The position numbers were made by a program, and so were the translations under genes. Source: Bacteroidales bacterium (GTDB lineage: Bacteria; Bacteroidota; Bacteroidia; Bacteroidales; Muribaculaceae). From it: DNA of 64,000 nucleotides. The notes under the pieces were generated by a model. It made no database searches. It had not been told where the DNA came from and saw only the letters and a program-made list of their open reading frames with translations. This document shows, piece by piece, positions 18,136 through 26,718 of this stretch. Position 1 is the stretch's first letter. Each line of letters starts with the position of its first letter. The stretch lies in NCBI GenBank assembly GCA_003150235.1, contig QAMW01000044.1, forward strand, positions 62,001 through 126,000. The letters run 5' to 3'.

Positions 18136-18300
18136 ATGGAAAGTGAAATGTTTTTATGGATTCTGATTGTCGGATTGTCCATCATAGGTATTCTCGGATA
18201 TTTTATTTATGCGGTAGATAAACCTCATAACAAGAATTTTCATTATATAGATATTGATCATGATGATATCTATTGCGATGATGATGACTGCGAAGAATAA
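18136..18300 (+). CDS. 54-residue single-pass membrane microprotein with acidic, Cys/His-bearing tail
   Basis: ATG 18136 to TAA 18298-18300. The N-terminal part is one hydrophobic segment (MFLWILIVGLSIIGILGYFI). The C-terminus is strikingly acidic with two Cys and three His (HYIDIDHDDIYCDDDDCEE), which could bind metal or a basic partner. It is the first gene after a promoter box, and the exporter frame starts inside its last codons. The family is not recognised. Because an acidic GAT-rich tail can arise from overlapping ATG-rich codons, the tail could be partly a by-product of the overlap. The membrane segment and promoter make a real gene more likely than not. Confidence 0.6.
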   Translation: MESEMFLWILIVGLSIIGILGYFIYAVDKPHNKNFHYIDIDHDDIYCDDDDCEE

Positions 18301-19069
18301 ATCTGATGTGACTGCGGCTGAGGCAAGTCGCTTTTTAGCAACATATTCAGCTTATTTGTGGGGTTACGGGGCGACATGTATCAGGATTACGAAAAATGTC
18401 AACCGCATGGCTGATTACCTCGGCTATCGTGTCGACATAACAATATTGCCCAAACATGTCGCGGTAGCGTTGACCGATATTACCACAGGGGAGTATGCCC
18501 ATTATACCTGTGCGATTAAGATATTACCGGTCAGTTATCTGGCAAATACACGTATGAGTAAACTTAGTTGGGATGTAGCCGAGGGCAAGGTGAGTGTCTC
18601 TGATGCCGAAATCCTTCTCTGTAAGATATCAAGGGCACCTAATATGAGCGTCTGGGCTGTCATGTGCCTGGTGGTGTTTGCCAATGCAGCTTTTTGCCGA
18701 TTGTTTGGCGGCGATGTCGTCGCAATGGTGATTGTGGGTTTCGCCACGCTTTTAGGATATTCAATCAAAAATATATGCCTGAAGCATAAGACCGATGTCA
18801 GGGCAATGGTGCTCTTGGCGTCATTTGTGTCGGCTGTGGTCGGGAGCGGGGGATATGTATTCGGTATCACGGCTACACCTGAAATTGCGCTGGGGACAAG
18901 TGTGCTTTACCTTATACCCGGTATTCCGTATATCAATTCGGTAAGTGACATGATTGACGGGCATTATCTGTGCTTTTTCAGCCGGACAATGCAGGCAATC
19001 GTGCTCACAGGCTGTATCGCCGCGGGATTGACGCTTGCCTTCATGATTATGAACATAAAGATATTCTGA
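18260..19069 (+). CDS. ThrE/YjjP-type exporter, larger subunit
   Basis: About 269 residues. A soluble N-terminal domain (TAAEASRFLATYSAYLWGYG, then RVDITILPKHVAV) is followed by five hydrophobic segments, matching the ThrE N-terminal half (PF06738 type). Several ATGs are possible (18260, 18263, 18275, 18278, 18281), all inside the preceding 54-codon gene, so the true start is unsettled. With the next gene it forms a split exporter like YjjP/YjjB of E. coli, which exports succinate; single-chain relatives export threonine and serine. In a succinate-producing gut anaerobe, a dicarboxylate is an attractive substrate, but that is inference. Confidence 0.87.
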   Translation: MMISIAMMMTAKNKSDVTAAEASRFLATYSAYLWGYGATCIRITKNVNRMADYLGYRVDITILPKHVAVALTDITTGEYAHYTCAIKILPVSYLANTRMSKLSWDVAEGKVSVSDAEILLCKISRAPNMSVWAVMCLVVFANAAFCRLFGGDVVAMVIVGFATLLGYSIKNICLKHKTDVRAMVLLASFVSAVVGSGGYVFGITATPEIALGTSVLYLIPGIPYINSVSDMIDGHYLCFFSRTMQAIVLTGCIAAGLTLAFMIMNIKIF

Positions 19070-19074
19070 AGGAA

Positions 19075-19560
19075 ATGGAAATTCTGGTAAAAATATTTGA
19101 GGATGCAGTGTTTGCGGCGATAGCTGCAATCGGTTTTTCTGCTATAAGCAATCCTCCGAAGATAGCGTTCAAATATTGTGCGCTGATTGCCGCCATCGGT
19201 CACGCTTTGCGATATTGTCTTACGACATTGTGGGGGGTGCATCTTGTATGGGGTAGCTTTATAAGTGCGTTTGTAATAGGATGTCTTGCCGTATATTTCG
19301 CGCGCAAAGTGAAATGTCCGCCGGAGACATTCGCCTATCCGTCACTGCTACCGATGATTCCGGGTATATATGCATATCGGTCTCTTCAGGCATTTCTGAT
19401 GCTTTTGGGGCAAGGAAACGAAGCCGATTTCTCCCATTACGCCTATCTACTGCAGTTCAATGGATTGACATGTATATTTGTCGTGTTTGCGATGGTACTG
19501 GGACAGATGATACCGATATTCCTCTTCAAACGCAAATCGTTCAGTGCCACACGCGGATAA
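19075..19560 (+). CDS. ThrE/YjjB-type exporter, smaller subunit
   Basis: 161 residues with about four to five membrane segments and the family motif LLPMIPGIYAYRSLQAF, matching the C-terminal half of ThrE (PF12821 type). It starts five bases after the larger subunit ends, and the pair is expected to form one transporter. An upstream in-frame extension exists but overlaps the first gene and has no good start. The size matches E. coli YjjB (about 157 residues). Confidence 0.87.
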   Translation: MEILVKIFEDAVFAAIAAIGFSAISNPPKIAFKYCALIAAIGHALRYCLTTLWGVHLVWGSFISAFVIGCLAVYFARKVKCPPETFAYPSLLPMIPGIYAYRSLQAFLMLLGQGNEADFSHYAYLLQFNGLTCIFVVFAMVLGQMIPIFLFKRKSFSATRG

Positions 19561-19575
19561 ACCGTTTAAAATAGT

Positions 19576-19583
19576 TATTTTTG
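19576..19583 (+). promoter_or_regulatory. Promoter -7 box for the lipoprotein/LysR pair
   Basis: TATTTTTG matches TAnnTTTG, 27 bp before the ATG at 19611. No -33 element is apparent. Confidence 0.5.
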
Positions 19584-19610
19584 TATTCATCACATATATA
19601 CAATCTGATT

Positions 19611-20648
19611 ATGTTACGGGAATTATCAGTTTGCATGACTATTGCTGCAGTCATGGGGTCATGCGCCATGGGACAGAAGAGTTCCGATACTGACTTGTCG
19701 ACGCAAAATGACAGTGTTGATGTTGAATTATCTGATGAGGGAGATTTGACGATGAACAGTACATGGAACTATTATCCAGTATCAGCTGCCACTATATCCG
19801 TGACACTACATTCGGCATCGATGTCGGCGTTGACTGATGACGGGTATAAATTTGCTATCATCGATGAATCAACGCAGAAAGTTGTCGGCAATCATTTTGA
19901 CCCGATTTATTCCAAAATCACTAACGATACCGGCGGGTATGGGCAGATTGTGGAACTTCGGCTTAAAGAGAAACTTATCGCAGGAAAGTATTGCGTGAAA
20001 TTCAGTCATGGGGACAGTGATACTCTGACTGCTGCTTTTGAAGTTGTGAGCAGCAAGGGGGTAAAGACTGTAATGGATAGGATAGGAGACTATTTCAGTG
20101 ACAAAAACAAATCACGTAATGATACTGTCGCCTGCAATGTGTATATGTTTGGCATTGTATCAGACGACTCCATAGAGGTGGCTTTACGGCATGATTCACA
20201 GCGTATGCGGAAGCTGTTCTGTCGTGATGTCGTAAGCTATTCGGCATTGAAATTCACGGGCCAGGTAAATCCGCATATATATAAGGGACCGGTTGTTACC
20301 GATACTCTGGGTGTAAGCATGACCACGCTTGAACAAATATATCCTGATACGGTTAGCGAAATTAAGTTTGTGTTGCATAACAATAGCAACAAGACACTCT
20401 GTTACGGCACACCCTATACCGTGGCGCGCCATGTTGACGGAAAATGGATTGAGCTGTTTCAGAACGGTGTATGGGATATGCCGCTCTTTTCGTTGGCTCC
20501 GGGAGGAAACTCGGAGGTGATGACAGCAAAGCTATACCGACCGATAAATGACATTTTGCCGGGCGAATATGTTATATATAAAGATGTTTATTTTGCCGGC
20601 GATAGCGGCTCAAGGTGGAATATCTCTGCCCGCTTCTCAATAAAATAA
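19611..20648 (+). CDS. Lipoprotein with tandem Ig-like domains, unknown function
   Basis: 345 residues from ATG 19611. MLRELSVCMTIAAVMGSC is a lipoprotein signal with the Cys near 18. Two beta-rich repeats follow, each with a WNYYPVSAATISVTL- or EQIYPDTVSEIKFVLHNNSN-like opening and a closing LxAGKYCV or ILPGEYVIYK strand. They resemble bacterial Ig-like domains that start with a threonine/serine-tyrosine strand and end in PG-Y-x-I. It is probably anchored in the outer or inner membrane facing the periplasm or surface. Three bases separate it from a LysR regulator, an unusual partner for a lipoprotein. The function is unknown. Confidence 0.75.
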   Translation: MLRELSVCMTIAAVMGSCAMGQKSSDTDLSTQNDSVDVELSDEGDLTMNSTWNYYPVSAATISVTLHSASMSALTDDGYKFAIIDESTQKVVGNHFDPIYSKITNDTGGYGQIVELRLKEKLIAGKYCVKFSHGDSDTLTAAFEVVSSKGVKTVMDRIGDYFSDKNKSRNDTVACNVYMFGIVSDDSIEVALRHDSQRMRKLFCRDVVSYSALKFTGQVNPHIYKGPVVTDTLGVSMTTLEQIYPDTVSEIKFVLHNNSNKTLCYGTPYTVARHVDGKWIELFQNGVWDMPLFSLAPGGNSEVMTAKLYRPINDILPGEYVIYKDVYFAGDSGSRWNISARFSIK

Positions 20649-20651
20649 ATT

Positions 20652-21554
20652 ATGGAATTAAGACAACTACGATATTTTGTAAAGGCTGCCGAGACATTGA
20701 ATTTTTCAGAGGCGGCAAAAGCGTTGTATATCACTCAGAGCACCCTGTCGCAGCAGATAAGACAGCTTGAGGCGGAACTCGGCATTGCCCTCTTCGAGCG
20801 CAACAGTCATAGCGTAATTCTCACAGAGGCGGGTGAGCAGTTGCTGTATCAGGCAATTGATGCCATTACGGCAGCCGATGTATGTGTGACAAAGATAAAT
20901 GATTTAAAGCAGTTGCAGACCGGGACACTGAATATCGGGGTCACGTATTCTTTCAGCCCCATATTGACCGAACCGCTTATCATGTTTATGAAGCAATATC
21001 CCAATGTGAAGTTGAATATCTATTATAAGACCGTAGATGAATTGCTTGATATGCTTTTAAGGCATCAGGTCGATTTTGTGCTTGCGTTCAAGCCTATGGA
21101 AGTAGGGGAGGATATCGAGTATCATACGCTTTTTGACAGCCGTCTTTCCGTGATTGTGCGTGAAGGACACCGGTTAGGCGATAAAGAGTCGTTGACCTTT
21201 GACGATATTAAGAATTGTGATTTCGCGTTGCCGATGCGCGGTATGCAGGCGCGTAACAAATTGTCGGCAATAATAGGTGACGATATTTCAAAACTGAATG
21301 TCAAGGCGGAACTGAACGAGGTAAATATATTGCTTCAACTTATTAGGTCCACCGATTTTGTAACCATACTGACAGAAGCGACCCTACATGGACATAGTGG
21401 TATAAAAAACATCCCGCTCAATGTCAAGGGAAGCGACATGGCGGGATGTGTGCATACGCTTAAAAATGCCTACCGCAAGCACTCGGCAAGTGCGTTCCTC
21501 AAAATGCTGAGTGAGTCCAATGCCGTGCGGCAGCGCGTGAGTGAATGGCTTTAG
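20652..21554 (+). CDS. LysR-type transcriptional regulator
   Basis: 300 residues, beginning MELRQLRYFVKAAETLNFSE with the winged HTH (AKALYITQSTLSQQIRQLEA) in residues 1-60 and a type-2 periplasmic-binding-like effector domain after about residue 90. The length is standard. It is co-oriented with the upstream lipoprotein. Its TAG stop overlaps the kdsA stop on the opposite strand (21551-21554). LysR genes usually control a neighbouring divergent gene, but none is present, so the target and effector are unknown. Confidence 0.93.
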   Translation: MELRQLRYFVKAAETLNFSEAAKALYITQSTLSQQIRQLEAELGIALFERNSHSVILTEAGEQLLYQAIDAITAADVCVTKINDLKQLQTGTLNIGVTYSFSPILTEPLIMFMKQYPNVKLNIYYKTVDELLDMLLRHQVDFVLAFKPMEVGEDIEYHTLFDSRLSVIVREGHRLGDKESLTFDDIKNCDFALPMRGMQARNKLSAIIGDDISKLNVKAELNEVNILLQLIRSTDFVTILTEATLHGHSGIKNIPLNVKGSDMAGCVHTLKNAYRKHSASAFLKMLSESNAVRQRVSEWL

Positions 21555-22354
21555 AAGCGGTTAATCGTGGCGCGGATAGCCGACAGGCGTTCGAGCAATT
21601 CAGGAAGCTGTCGCAGGGGAAGCATATTGGCTCCGTCACTTTTTGCCTTGGACGGCTCGGGGTGTGTCTCGATAAATAGTCCGTCGACACCTACGGCGAT
21701 ACCGGCACGTGCTATTGTCTCGATAAGGTCGGGTCGGCCGCCCGTGACCCCTGCAGGCTGATTGGGTTGTTGGAGGGAATGGGTGGCATCCAGTATTACT
21801 GGTACACCAAGTTTCTGCATCGTGGGTATGCCGCGGTAATCCACCACAAGATCGGTATATCCGAAGGTAGTGCCGCGTTCAGTGACGGCAACCTGGGTGT
21901 TTCCGGCGTCAACGACTTTTTTAACCGCATGCTCCATTGCCTCCGGCGACAGGAATTGTCCCTTTTTGATATTGACCATTTTACCGGTGCGGGCGGCTGC
22001 GACAAGAAGGTCGGTCTGACGGCAGAGGAATGCCGGAATCTGGAGAATGTCGACATATTCCGCAGCGAGTGCCGCCTCTTCTTCAGTATGGATATCGGTT
22101 ACGACAGGAATGTTGTAAGTTTCCTTTACCTTCCGTAGTATCTCCAGTGCTTTCACATCGCCTATTCCTGTAAAGGAGTCGATACGTGAGCGATTGGCTT
22201 TCTTATAGGAACCTTTGAACACGTATGGTATGTTGAGTCGGGAAGTAAGCTCATTGATGTATCCGGCTATGTCCATAGCCATTTGCTCTCCTTCAATCAC
22301 GCAGGGTCCTGCCAGAAGGAAAAAATTGTCGGATGATTTCAGATAATTAAGCAT
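21551..22354 (-). CDS. kdsA: 3-deoxy-8-phosphooctulonate synthase KdsA
   Basis: 267 residues from the ATG ending at 22354 (MLNYLKSSDNFFLLAGPCVI). It condenses PEP with arabinose-5-phosphate to make KDO-8-phosphate for lipid A core synthesis. Family motifs are AGPCVIEG, the FKGSYKKANRSR segment and VTERGTTFGY. The in-frame extension up to 22399 overlaps rsmE and lacks family sequence. It starts five bases after rsmE ends and is the last gene of the operon. Because the gene is long established in lipopolysaccharide synthesis, its placement among tRNA/rRNA modification genes is just operon packing. Confidence 0.96.
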   Translation of the reverse strand: MLNYLKSSDNFFLLAGPCVIEGEQMAMDIAGYINELTSRLNIPYVFKGSYKKANRSRIDSFTGIGDVKALEILRKVKETYNIPVVTDIHTEEEAALAAEYVDILQIPAFLCRQTDLLVAAARTGKMVNIKKGQFLSPEAMEHAVKKVVDAGNTQVAVTERGTTFGYTDLVVDYRGIPTMQKLGVPVILDATHSLQQPNQPAGVTGGRPDLIETIARAGIAVGVDGLFIETHPEPSKAKSDGANMLPLRQLPELLERLSAIRATINRF

Positions 22355-22359
22355 TGTTG

Positions 22360-23073
22360 TCAGGAATTTAGTTGGGTTAATATATGAAAGGTGTCGCACG
22401 CCACCAATGCCGCCGTTTCTGTACGCAGCCTGTTGTCACCAAGTGTCACGGGGATGTAACCGGAGTCAAGCACATCTTTTATCTCTCCGGGATCGAAATC
22501 ACCCTCAGGACCGATAAGTATTGCCACACTTTTACATCCGGCACGATATTCCTTTGCAAGAATACGGCGTGGAATAGAAGGGTCACAATATGCAATAAAC
22601 CGTTGCTCTGCATCGGTTTCTGCTATGAATTTTGTCAACGGTGTCATTGGCGATATTTCCGGTAACATCGCTTTGAGCGACTGCTTCATGGCAGATACGG
22701 CAATACGCTGAAGTCTGTCGATTTTAATCTCTTTGCGCTCTGAATGACGGCAAAGGAGAGGGACAATACGGTTTACGCCGATTTCTGTAAGTTTCTCTGT
22801 GAGCCATTCCATACGGTCCATGTTTTTGGTCGGGGCGACAGCCACAGTTATATATGTCGACCAAGCCGGAGTCACCGGTGTCTTCTCCACAATCTCAACC
22901 GAGGCGTGGCGCGGGTCATCGGAAAGCAGCCGACAGTCATACCGATTGCCTTTTCCGTCAATAACTTCAATGACCGAACCGGGCTTGGTGCGCAATACTT
23001 TTATGCAGTGACGCGCCTCTTCTTCGGGAAGCTGTAGCGAATACTCTATTTCGGGGGCATAAAACTGAATCAT
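22360..23073 (-). CDS. rsmE: 16S rRNA (uracil-1498-N3)-methyltransferase RsmE
   Basis: 237 residues with the SPOUT-type knot near the C-terminus: LIGPEGDFDPGEI and later LGDNRLRTETAALVA. The N-terminal PUA-like domain includes EARHCIKVLRTKPG. It methylates U1498 of 16S rRNA using SAM. Six bases separate it from the transporter gene upstream and five from kdsA downstream. Confidence 0.95.
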   Translation of the reverse strand: MIQFYAPEIEYSLQLPEEEARHCIKVLRTKPGSVIEVIDGKGNRYDCRLLSDDPRHASVEIVEKTPVTPAWSTYITVAVAPTKNMDRMEWLTEKLTEIGVNRIVPLLCRHSERKEIKIDRLQRIAVSAMKQSLKAMLPEISPMTPLTKFIAETDAEQRFIAYCDPSIPRRILAKEYRAGCKSVAILIGPEGDFDPGEIKDVLDSGYIPVTLGDNRLRTETAALVACDTFHILTQLNS

Positions 23074-23079
23074 GTGATG

Positions 23080-24462
23080 TCATGCATTTTCTACAAAACC
23101 TTCCGGAGCACTTTCAATGGTTTTAACTTCCCGCTCGGCATCAGGTGTCGTTCCGTCTTTGAAAATGAGAGCAAACGCGACAGCCACTACAAGAGCAAAA
23201 CCTGAAAATATGAGCCACGTAGTAGTCCAGTCGCCGAGAAGATATGATGAACCGTCGACATCCTGCCAAGTACAGAAATGTTTCACCACGGAACCGGCGC
23301 ACAACGTACCGATAGTGGCGCCGAGACCATTGGTCATAAGCATAAATAGCCCTTGTGCCGATGCCTGAACAGAGGGTGAGGTCTCTTTTTCAACGAATAG
23401 AGCACCCGATACATTAAAGAAATCAAATGCCACACCATATACTATCATTGACAGAATGAACAGGAGAACGCCCGGCATTGCAGGACCTCCTATTGCAAAA
23501 AAGCCAAAACGCAACACCCAGGCTATAATAGCTGTAAGCATCACGCGCTTGATTCCGAAACGGCTTAGACAGAATGGTATCAGCAGTATGCATAGTGCTT
23601 CGCTAATCTGAGACAGCGATGTAAGAAGGGTGGCATTGTTAGCCGCAAATGTATCGATATATCCGGCCCCTTTGAATGATGTGATAAACGGACCGGCATA
23701 GCCATTGGTAACCTGTAGACACATTCCAAGAAGGGTTGAGAAAATAAAGAAGACAGCCATTTTCCTGATTTTAAAAAGCTTGAATGCGTTTAGCCCAAGC
23801 TTTTCAGCAATAGTCTGACTCGCCTTTTCCTTGGTCAAATGACACTTCGGCAATGTAAGACAGTATATGCTTAGAATCAGGCTCATTATTCCTGACACAA
23901 AAAGCTGCATATAAGTGTACTGGAAGCGTGCCTCGTGATTGGAAAGGGTAAAAAAGAAATGATTGTCATGAGTCCATGTAGCACAATTCACAAACCACAT
24001 AGTAGCGATGAATCCGATGGTACCGAATACCCTTATTGGAGGAAAGGCTTTAACGGTATCGTAACCATTGCTGCGCAGGATTGAAAAAGCTACAGTATTG
24101 CTAAGGGCAATCGTGGGCATGTAGAAAGCCACGCTTATAGTGTAAAAGGTAAGTATGGAGGCTGTGGGAAGATGTCCTGATTGTCCGGCAGAATATCCGA
24201 GCCACCAACAGCCTAACATGAATGCACCTGCGATAAGCTGACAGAGACTTAATACTTTCTGCGGTTGTATCCAGCGGTCCGCAACAATGCCCATAAGTGT
24301 AGGCATAAAAATTGATGCCATACCTTGAATGGCATAGAACCACGGGATTAAATCACCCATTCCGGAGGCACCGAGATAGTTGCCTATGCTTGTAAGATAC
24401 GCTCCCCACACAGCAAATTGCAGGAAGTTCATCACTATAAGCCGTGCTTTTATATGCTTCAT
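23080..24462 (-). CDS. MFS transporter, NupG-like nucleoside:H+ symporter family
   Basis: 460 residues with about twelve membrane helices. The N-terminus MKHIKARLIVMNFLQFAVWGAY and the LMGIVADRWI loop resemble the nucleoside:proton symporter group (NupG/XapB). The WFYAIQGMASIFMPTL segment is also typical. Nucleosides are the likely substrate by family; sugars cannot be excluded from sequence. It sits 18 bp after the bifunctional nuclease gene and six before rsmE, within the seven-gene operon. Confidence 0.87.
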   Translation of the reverse strand: MKHIKARLIVMNFLQFAVWGAYLTSIGNYLGASGMGDLIPWFYAIQGMASIFMPTLMGIVADRWIQPQKVLSLCQLIAGAFMLGCWWLGYSAGQSGHLPTASILTFYTISVAFYMPTIALSNTVAFSILRSNGYDTVKAFPPIRVFGTIGFIATMWFVNCATWTHDNHFFFTLSNHEARFQYTYMQLFVSGIMSLILSIYCLTLPKCHLTKEKASQTIAEKLGLNAFKLFKIRKMAVFFIFSTLLGMCLQVTNGYAGPFITSFKGAGYIDTFAANNATLLTSLSQISEALCILLIPFCLSRFGIKRVMLTAIIAWVLRFGFFAIGGPAMPGVLLFILSMIVYGVAFDFFNVSGALFVEKETSPSVQASAQGLFMLMTNGLGATIGTLCAGSVVKHFCTWQDVDGSSYLLGDWTTTWLIFSGFALVVAVAFALIFKDGTTPDAEREVKTIESAPEGFVENA

Positions 24463-24480
24463 TGATAATAGATAGTATGA

Positions 24481-25098
24481 TTATTGTTTAGAATTTTTCT
24501 TTTTGTTTAAAACCGCGCTCACTTTGGCTGCTTCCTCGTAGTTTTCCTGCTCAATCAGTCTTTCAAGAGTCCGTTCAAGTTCTTCCACGGCATAATTTTC
24601 GAGCTTTGGCTCATTTGCATTGTCATCTTCAGTGTTCATGATGCCCGCTGTTGTATCATCGTCCATGTCGTCATCGGGCGTTTCTTCCAGGATGAAGCCT
24701 GTCTCGTCAAGAATCTCCTTGGTGGTATAAATCGGTGCTTTGGTGCGTATTGCAATCGCAATAGCATCGGATGTACGCGCATCAAGTACGATTGTGCGGT
24801 CTTGCGTGGCAAAAGTTATTTCCGAAGAAAAAATCCCATCTTCAAACTTGTAGATGAAAACTTCCTGGAGTTTCACTCCAAACGCATGGGCGAAACTGAC
24901 AAAAAGGTCATGTGTCATGGGACGTGGCGGTATTATGCCTTCCAACCGTATGGCTATCGATTGCGCTTCAGAAGCCCCGATAATTATAGGAATACGGCAA
25001 AGACCGTCGACCTGTGATAGTATGAGGGCATACGCTCCGGTCTGAATCTGGCTGTATGAAATGCCTAATACTCTTAATCTTATTCTGTCATTTGTCAT
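24481..25098 (-). CDS. Bifunctional nuclease (DUF151/BFN) family protein with UVR motif
   Basis: 205 residues. The N-terminal two thirds match the BFN/DUF151 fold (SQVDGLCRIPIIIGASEAQS, then RPMTHDLFVS and DARTSDAIAIAIRTKAPI). An acidic linker then leads to a C-terminal UvrB/UvrC-type helix pair (ELERTLERLIEQENYEEAAK). Plant and bacterial relatives have DNase and RNase activity, but the cellular role in Bacteroidetes is unclear. It starts five bases after mnmA. Confidence 0.9.
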   Translation of the reverse strand: MTNDRIRLRVLGISYSQIQTGAYALILSQVDGLCRIPIIIGASEAQSIAIRLEGIIPPRPMTHDLFVSFAHAFGVKLQEVFIYKFEDGIFSSEITFATQDRTIVLDARTSDAIAIAIRTKAPIYTTKEILDETGFILEETPDDDMDDDTTAGIMNTEDDNANEPKLENYAVEELERTLERLIEQENYEEAAKVSAVLNKKKNSKQ

Positions 25099-25103
25099 GA
25101 ATA

Positions 25104-26183
25104 CTATAATATTACGTTTTGACCGGTGATTATGCCGCTACCATAACACAAATGGGCTTTCTCATCGTAGATTACCGCAAATTGTCCGGGTGCGATTCCC
25201 TGAATGCGGGATTCCGACTCGACGATATATTCGTTTTCACCGAGTCGTGTCAATAATCCGGGGATAAACTCCGGCATGTGACGGTTTTTGAAAGTTATCT
25301 TTGCCTTCTCGCTACTATCGCCCCAGGGAGAACCTGAGATGAAGTGCATCTCGTCAAGGTGCAAAGTGTTGCCATATTGCTTTTCAGTGTCATACCCCTG
25401 GCTTACGTAAACCACATTGTCGTGTACGTTCTTTTTTACCACATACCATGGACCGCCGCTTAGTCCCAGACCTTTGCGCTGCCCGATTGTATGAAACCAG
25501 AAACCGTTGTGCTCCCCAAGTTTCTTACCCGTCTCAAGTTCAATGATTGCTCCTTTTTTTATACCGAGATGGCGTTTTATGAAATCATTGTAATTAATCT
25601 TGCCCAAGAAACATATACCCTGGCTATCTTTGCGGAAGGCATTTGGCATCTTCACATCTATTGCGATTTCACGCACCTTCGCCTTGGGCAGACTTCCGAT
25701 GGGGAACATCAAATGAGAGAGCTGGTCATAGCTTATGCGGGCAAGAAAATCGGTCTGATCCTTTACCGGATCCACTGCCGTGGCAAGATAAATCTTACCA
25801 TCTACAATGTCGGTCGTGGCATAATGCCCTGTGGCGGTCTTTTCAAACTCATGACCCCAGCGCTGCTCAAAAAATCCGAATTTGATCATTTTGTTGCACA
25901 TTATATCGGGATTGGGAGTCAATCCTTCCTTGACGGTCTTCAATGCATACTCCATCACATTGTCCCAATATTCTTCATGCAATGATACAACATCAAACGG
26001 ACATCCGTATTTACGTGCGATAAACTGACACATCTCTATATCCTCTTCGGCAGAGCAGTCGCCTTCGCCATTGTCAAGTCCGATACGTATATAAAAAAGG
26101 TGAAGGTCGTGACCTTCTTCCTTTAAGCGGTGTACAACCACCGCACTGTCAACACCACCTGATATCAGTACAGCTATTTTCAT
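25104..26183 (-). CDS. mnmA: tRNA-specific 2-thiouridylase MnmA
   Basis: 359 residues. The PP-loop is LISGGVDSAV at 6-15, and the two catalytic cysteines are C96 in PDIMCNKMIKF and C191 in SQGICFLG. It activates and thiolates U34 of tRNAs for Lys, Glu and Gln. The C-terminal beta-barrel domain is present (PGQFAVIYDE). It is shorter at the N-terminus than many MnmA, starting directly at the P-loop strand. It is the third gene of the operon starting at 27618. Confidence 0.95.
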   Translation of the reverse strand: MKIAVLISGGVDSAVVVHRLKEEGHDLHLFYIRIGLDNGEGDCSAEEDIEMCQFIARKYGCPFDVVSLHEEYWDNVMEYALKTVKEGLTPNPDIMCNKMIKFGFFEQRWGHEFEKTATGHYATTDIVDGKIYLATAVDPVKDQTDFLARISYDQLSHLMFPIGSLPKAKVREIAIDVKMPNAFRKDSQGICFLGKINYNDFIKRHLGIKKGAIIELETGKKLGEHNGFWFHTIGQRKGLGLSGGPWYVVKKNVHDNVVYVSQGYDTEKQYGNTLHLDEMHFISGSPWGDSSEKAKITFKNRHMPEFIPGLLTRLGENEYIVESESRIQGIAPGQFAVIYDEKAHLCYGSGIITGQNVIL

Positions 26184-26200
26184 TACAACATTTTGTGATT

Positions 26201-26707
26201 CTAAACTTCTTCAAGTTCCTCGGTTTCTGTTTCGTCTTTACCTCTTTTGGAAATTATAAACAATGATATGAAATAATCAAGAGATATTTTACCGGGTCCG
26301 GCAATCAGCAGAAACAGGAATATGCCGATAAACATCAGGGGCAGATAACCGGGCTGGGTGCTTGAAATGGAGTAGGTGAGAGTGTTGGGGAAAAGATCGT
26401 GCAATATATGGTATTCAGCGATTATCATGGCTATCACCGGCGGCAATACTGAAAGCCGGGTAAGAAATCCGACCATGATACACAGCGAGCAGATAAGCTC
26501 GATACAAATCATGATGATAAGCGAAGCCTCGTTTCCAAGTCCGAGTACCGACGGAAATGTATAGCGTAAAGTTGAGAAATTTATAAGATGCCTGATTCCG
26601 AACTGCATGAACATTACGCCCACAAACAGCCGGAGAAACAGTCGTGCAAGATTGCTATAGGTATAGCCCGTACACCGCAGAAATAAGTTTTCAAAAAATA
26701 GTTTCAT
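26201..26707 (-). CDS. DoxX family membrane protein
   Basis: 168 residues with four hydrophobic segments and the DoxX pattern near the N-terminus (ARLFLRLFVGVMFMQFGIRH). A second family-like segment is IELICSLCIMVGFLTRLSVLPP, and the C-terminus is short and charged. DoxX proteins are linked to quinone or redox functions, but substrates are not defined. It lies between the thioredoxin-like secreted protein and mnmA, with gaps of 11 and 17 bp. Confidence 0.85.
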   Translation of the reverse strand: MKLFFENLFLRCTGYTYSNLARLFLRLFVGVMFMQFGIRHLINFSTLRYTFPSVLGLGNEASLIIMICIELICSLCIMVGFLTRLSVLPPVIAMIIAEYHILHDLFPNTLTYSISSTQPGYLPLMFIGIFLFLLIAGPGKISLDYFISLFIISKRGKDETETEELEEV

Positions 26708-26718
26708 CGTTTAGTGAC

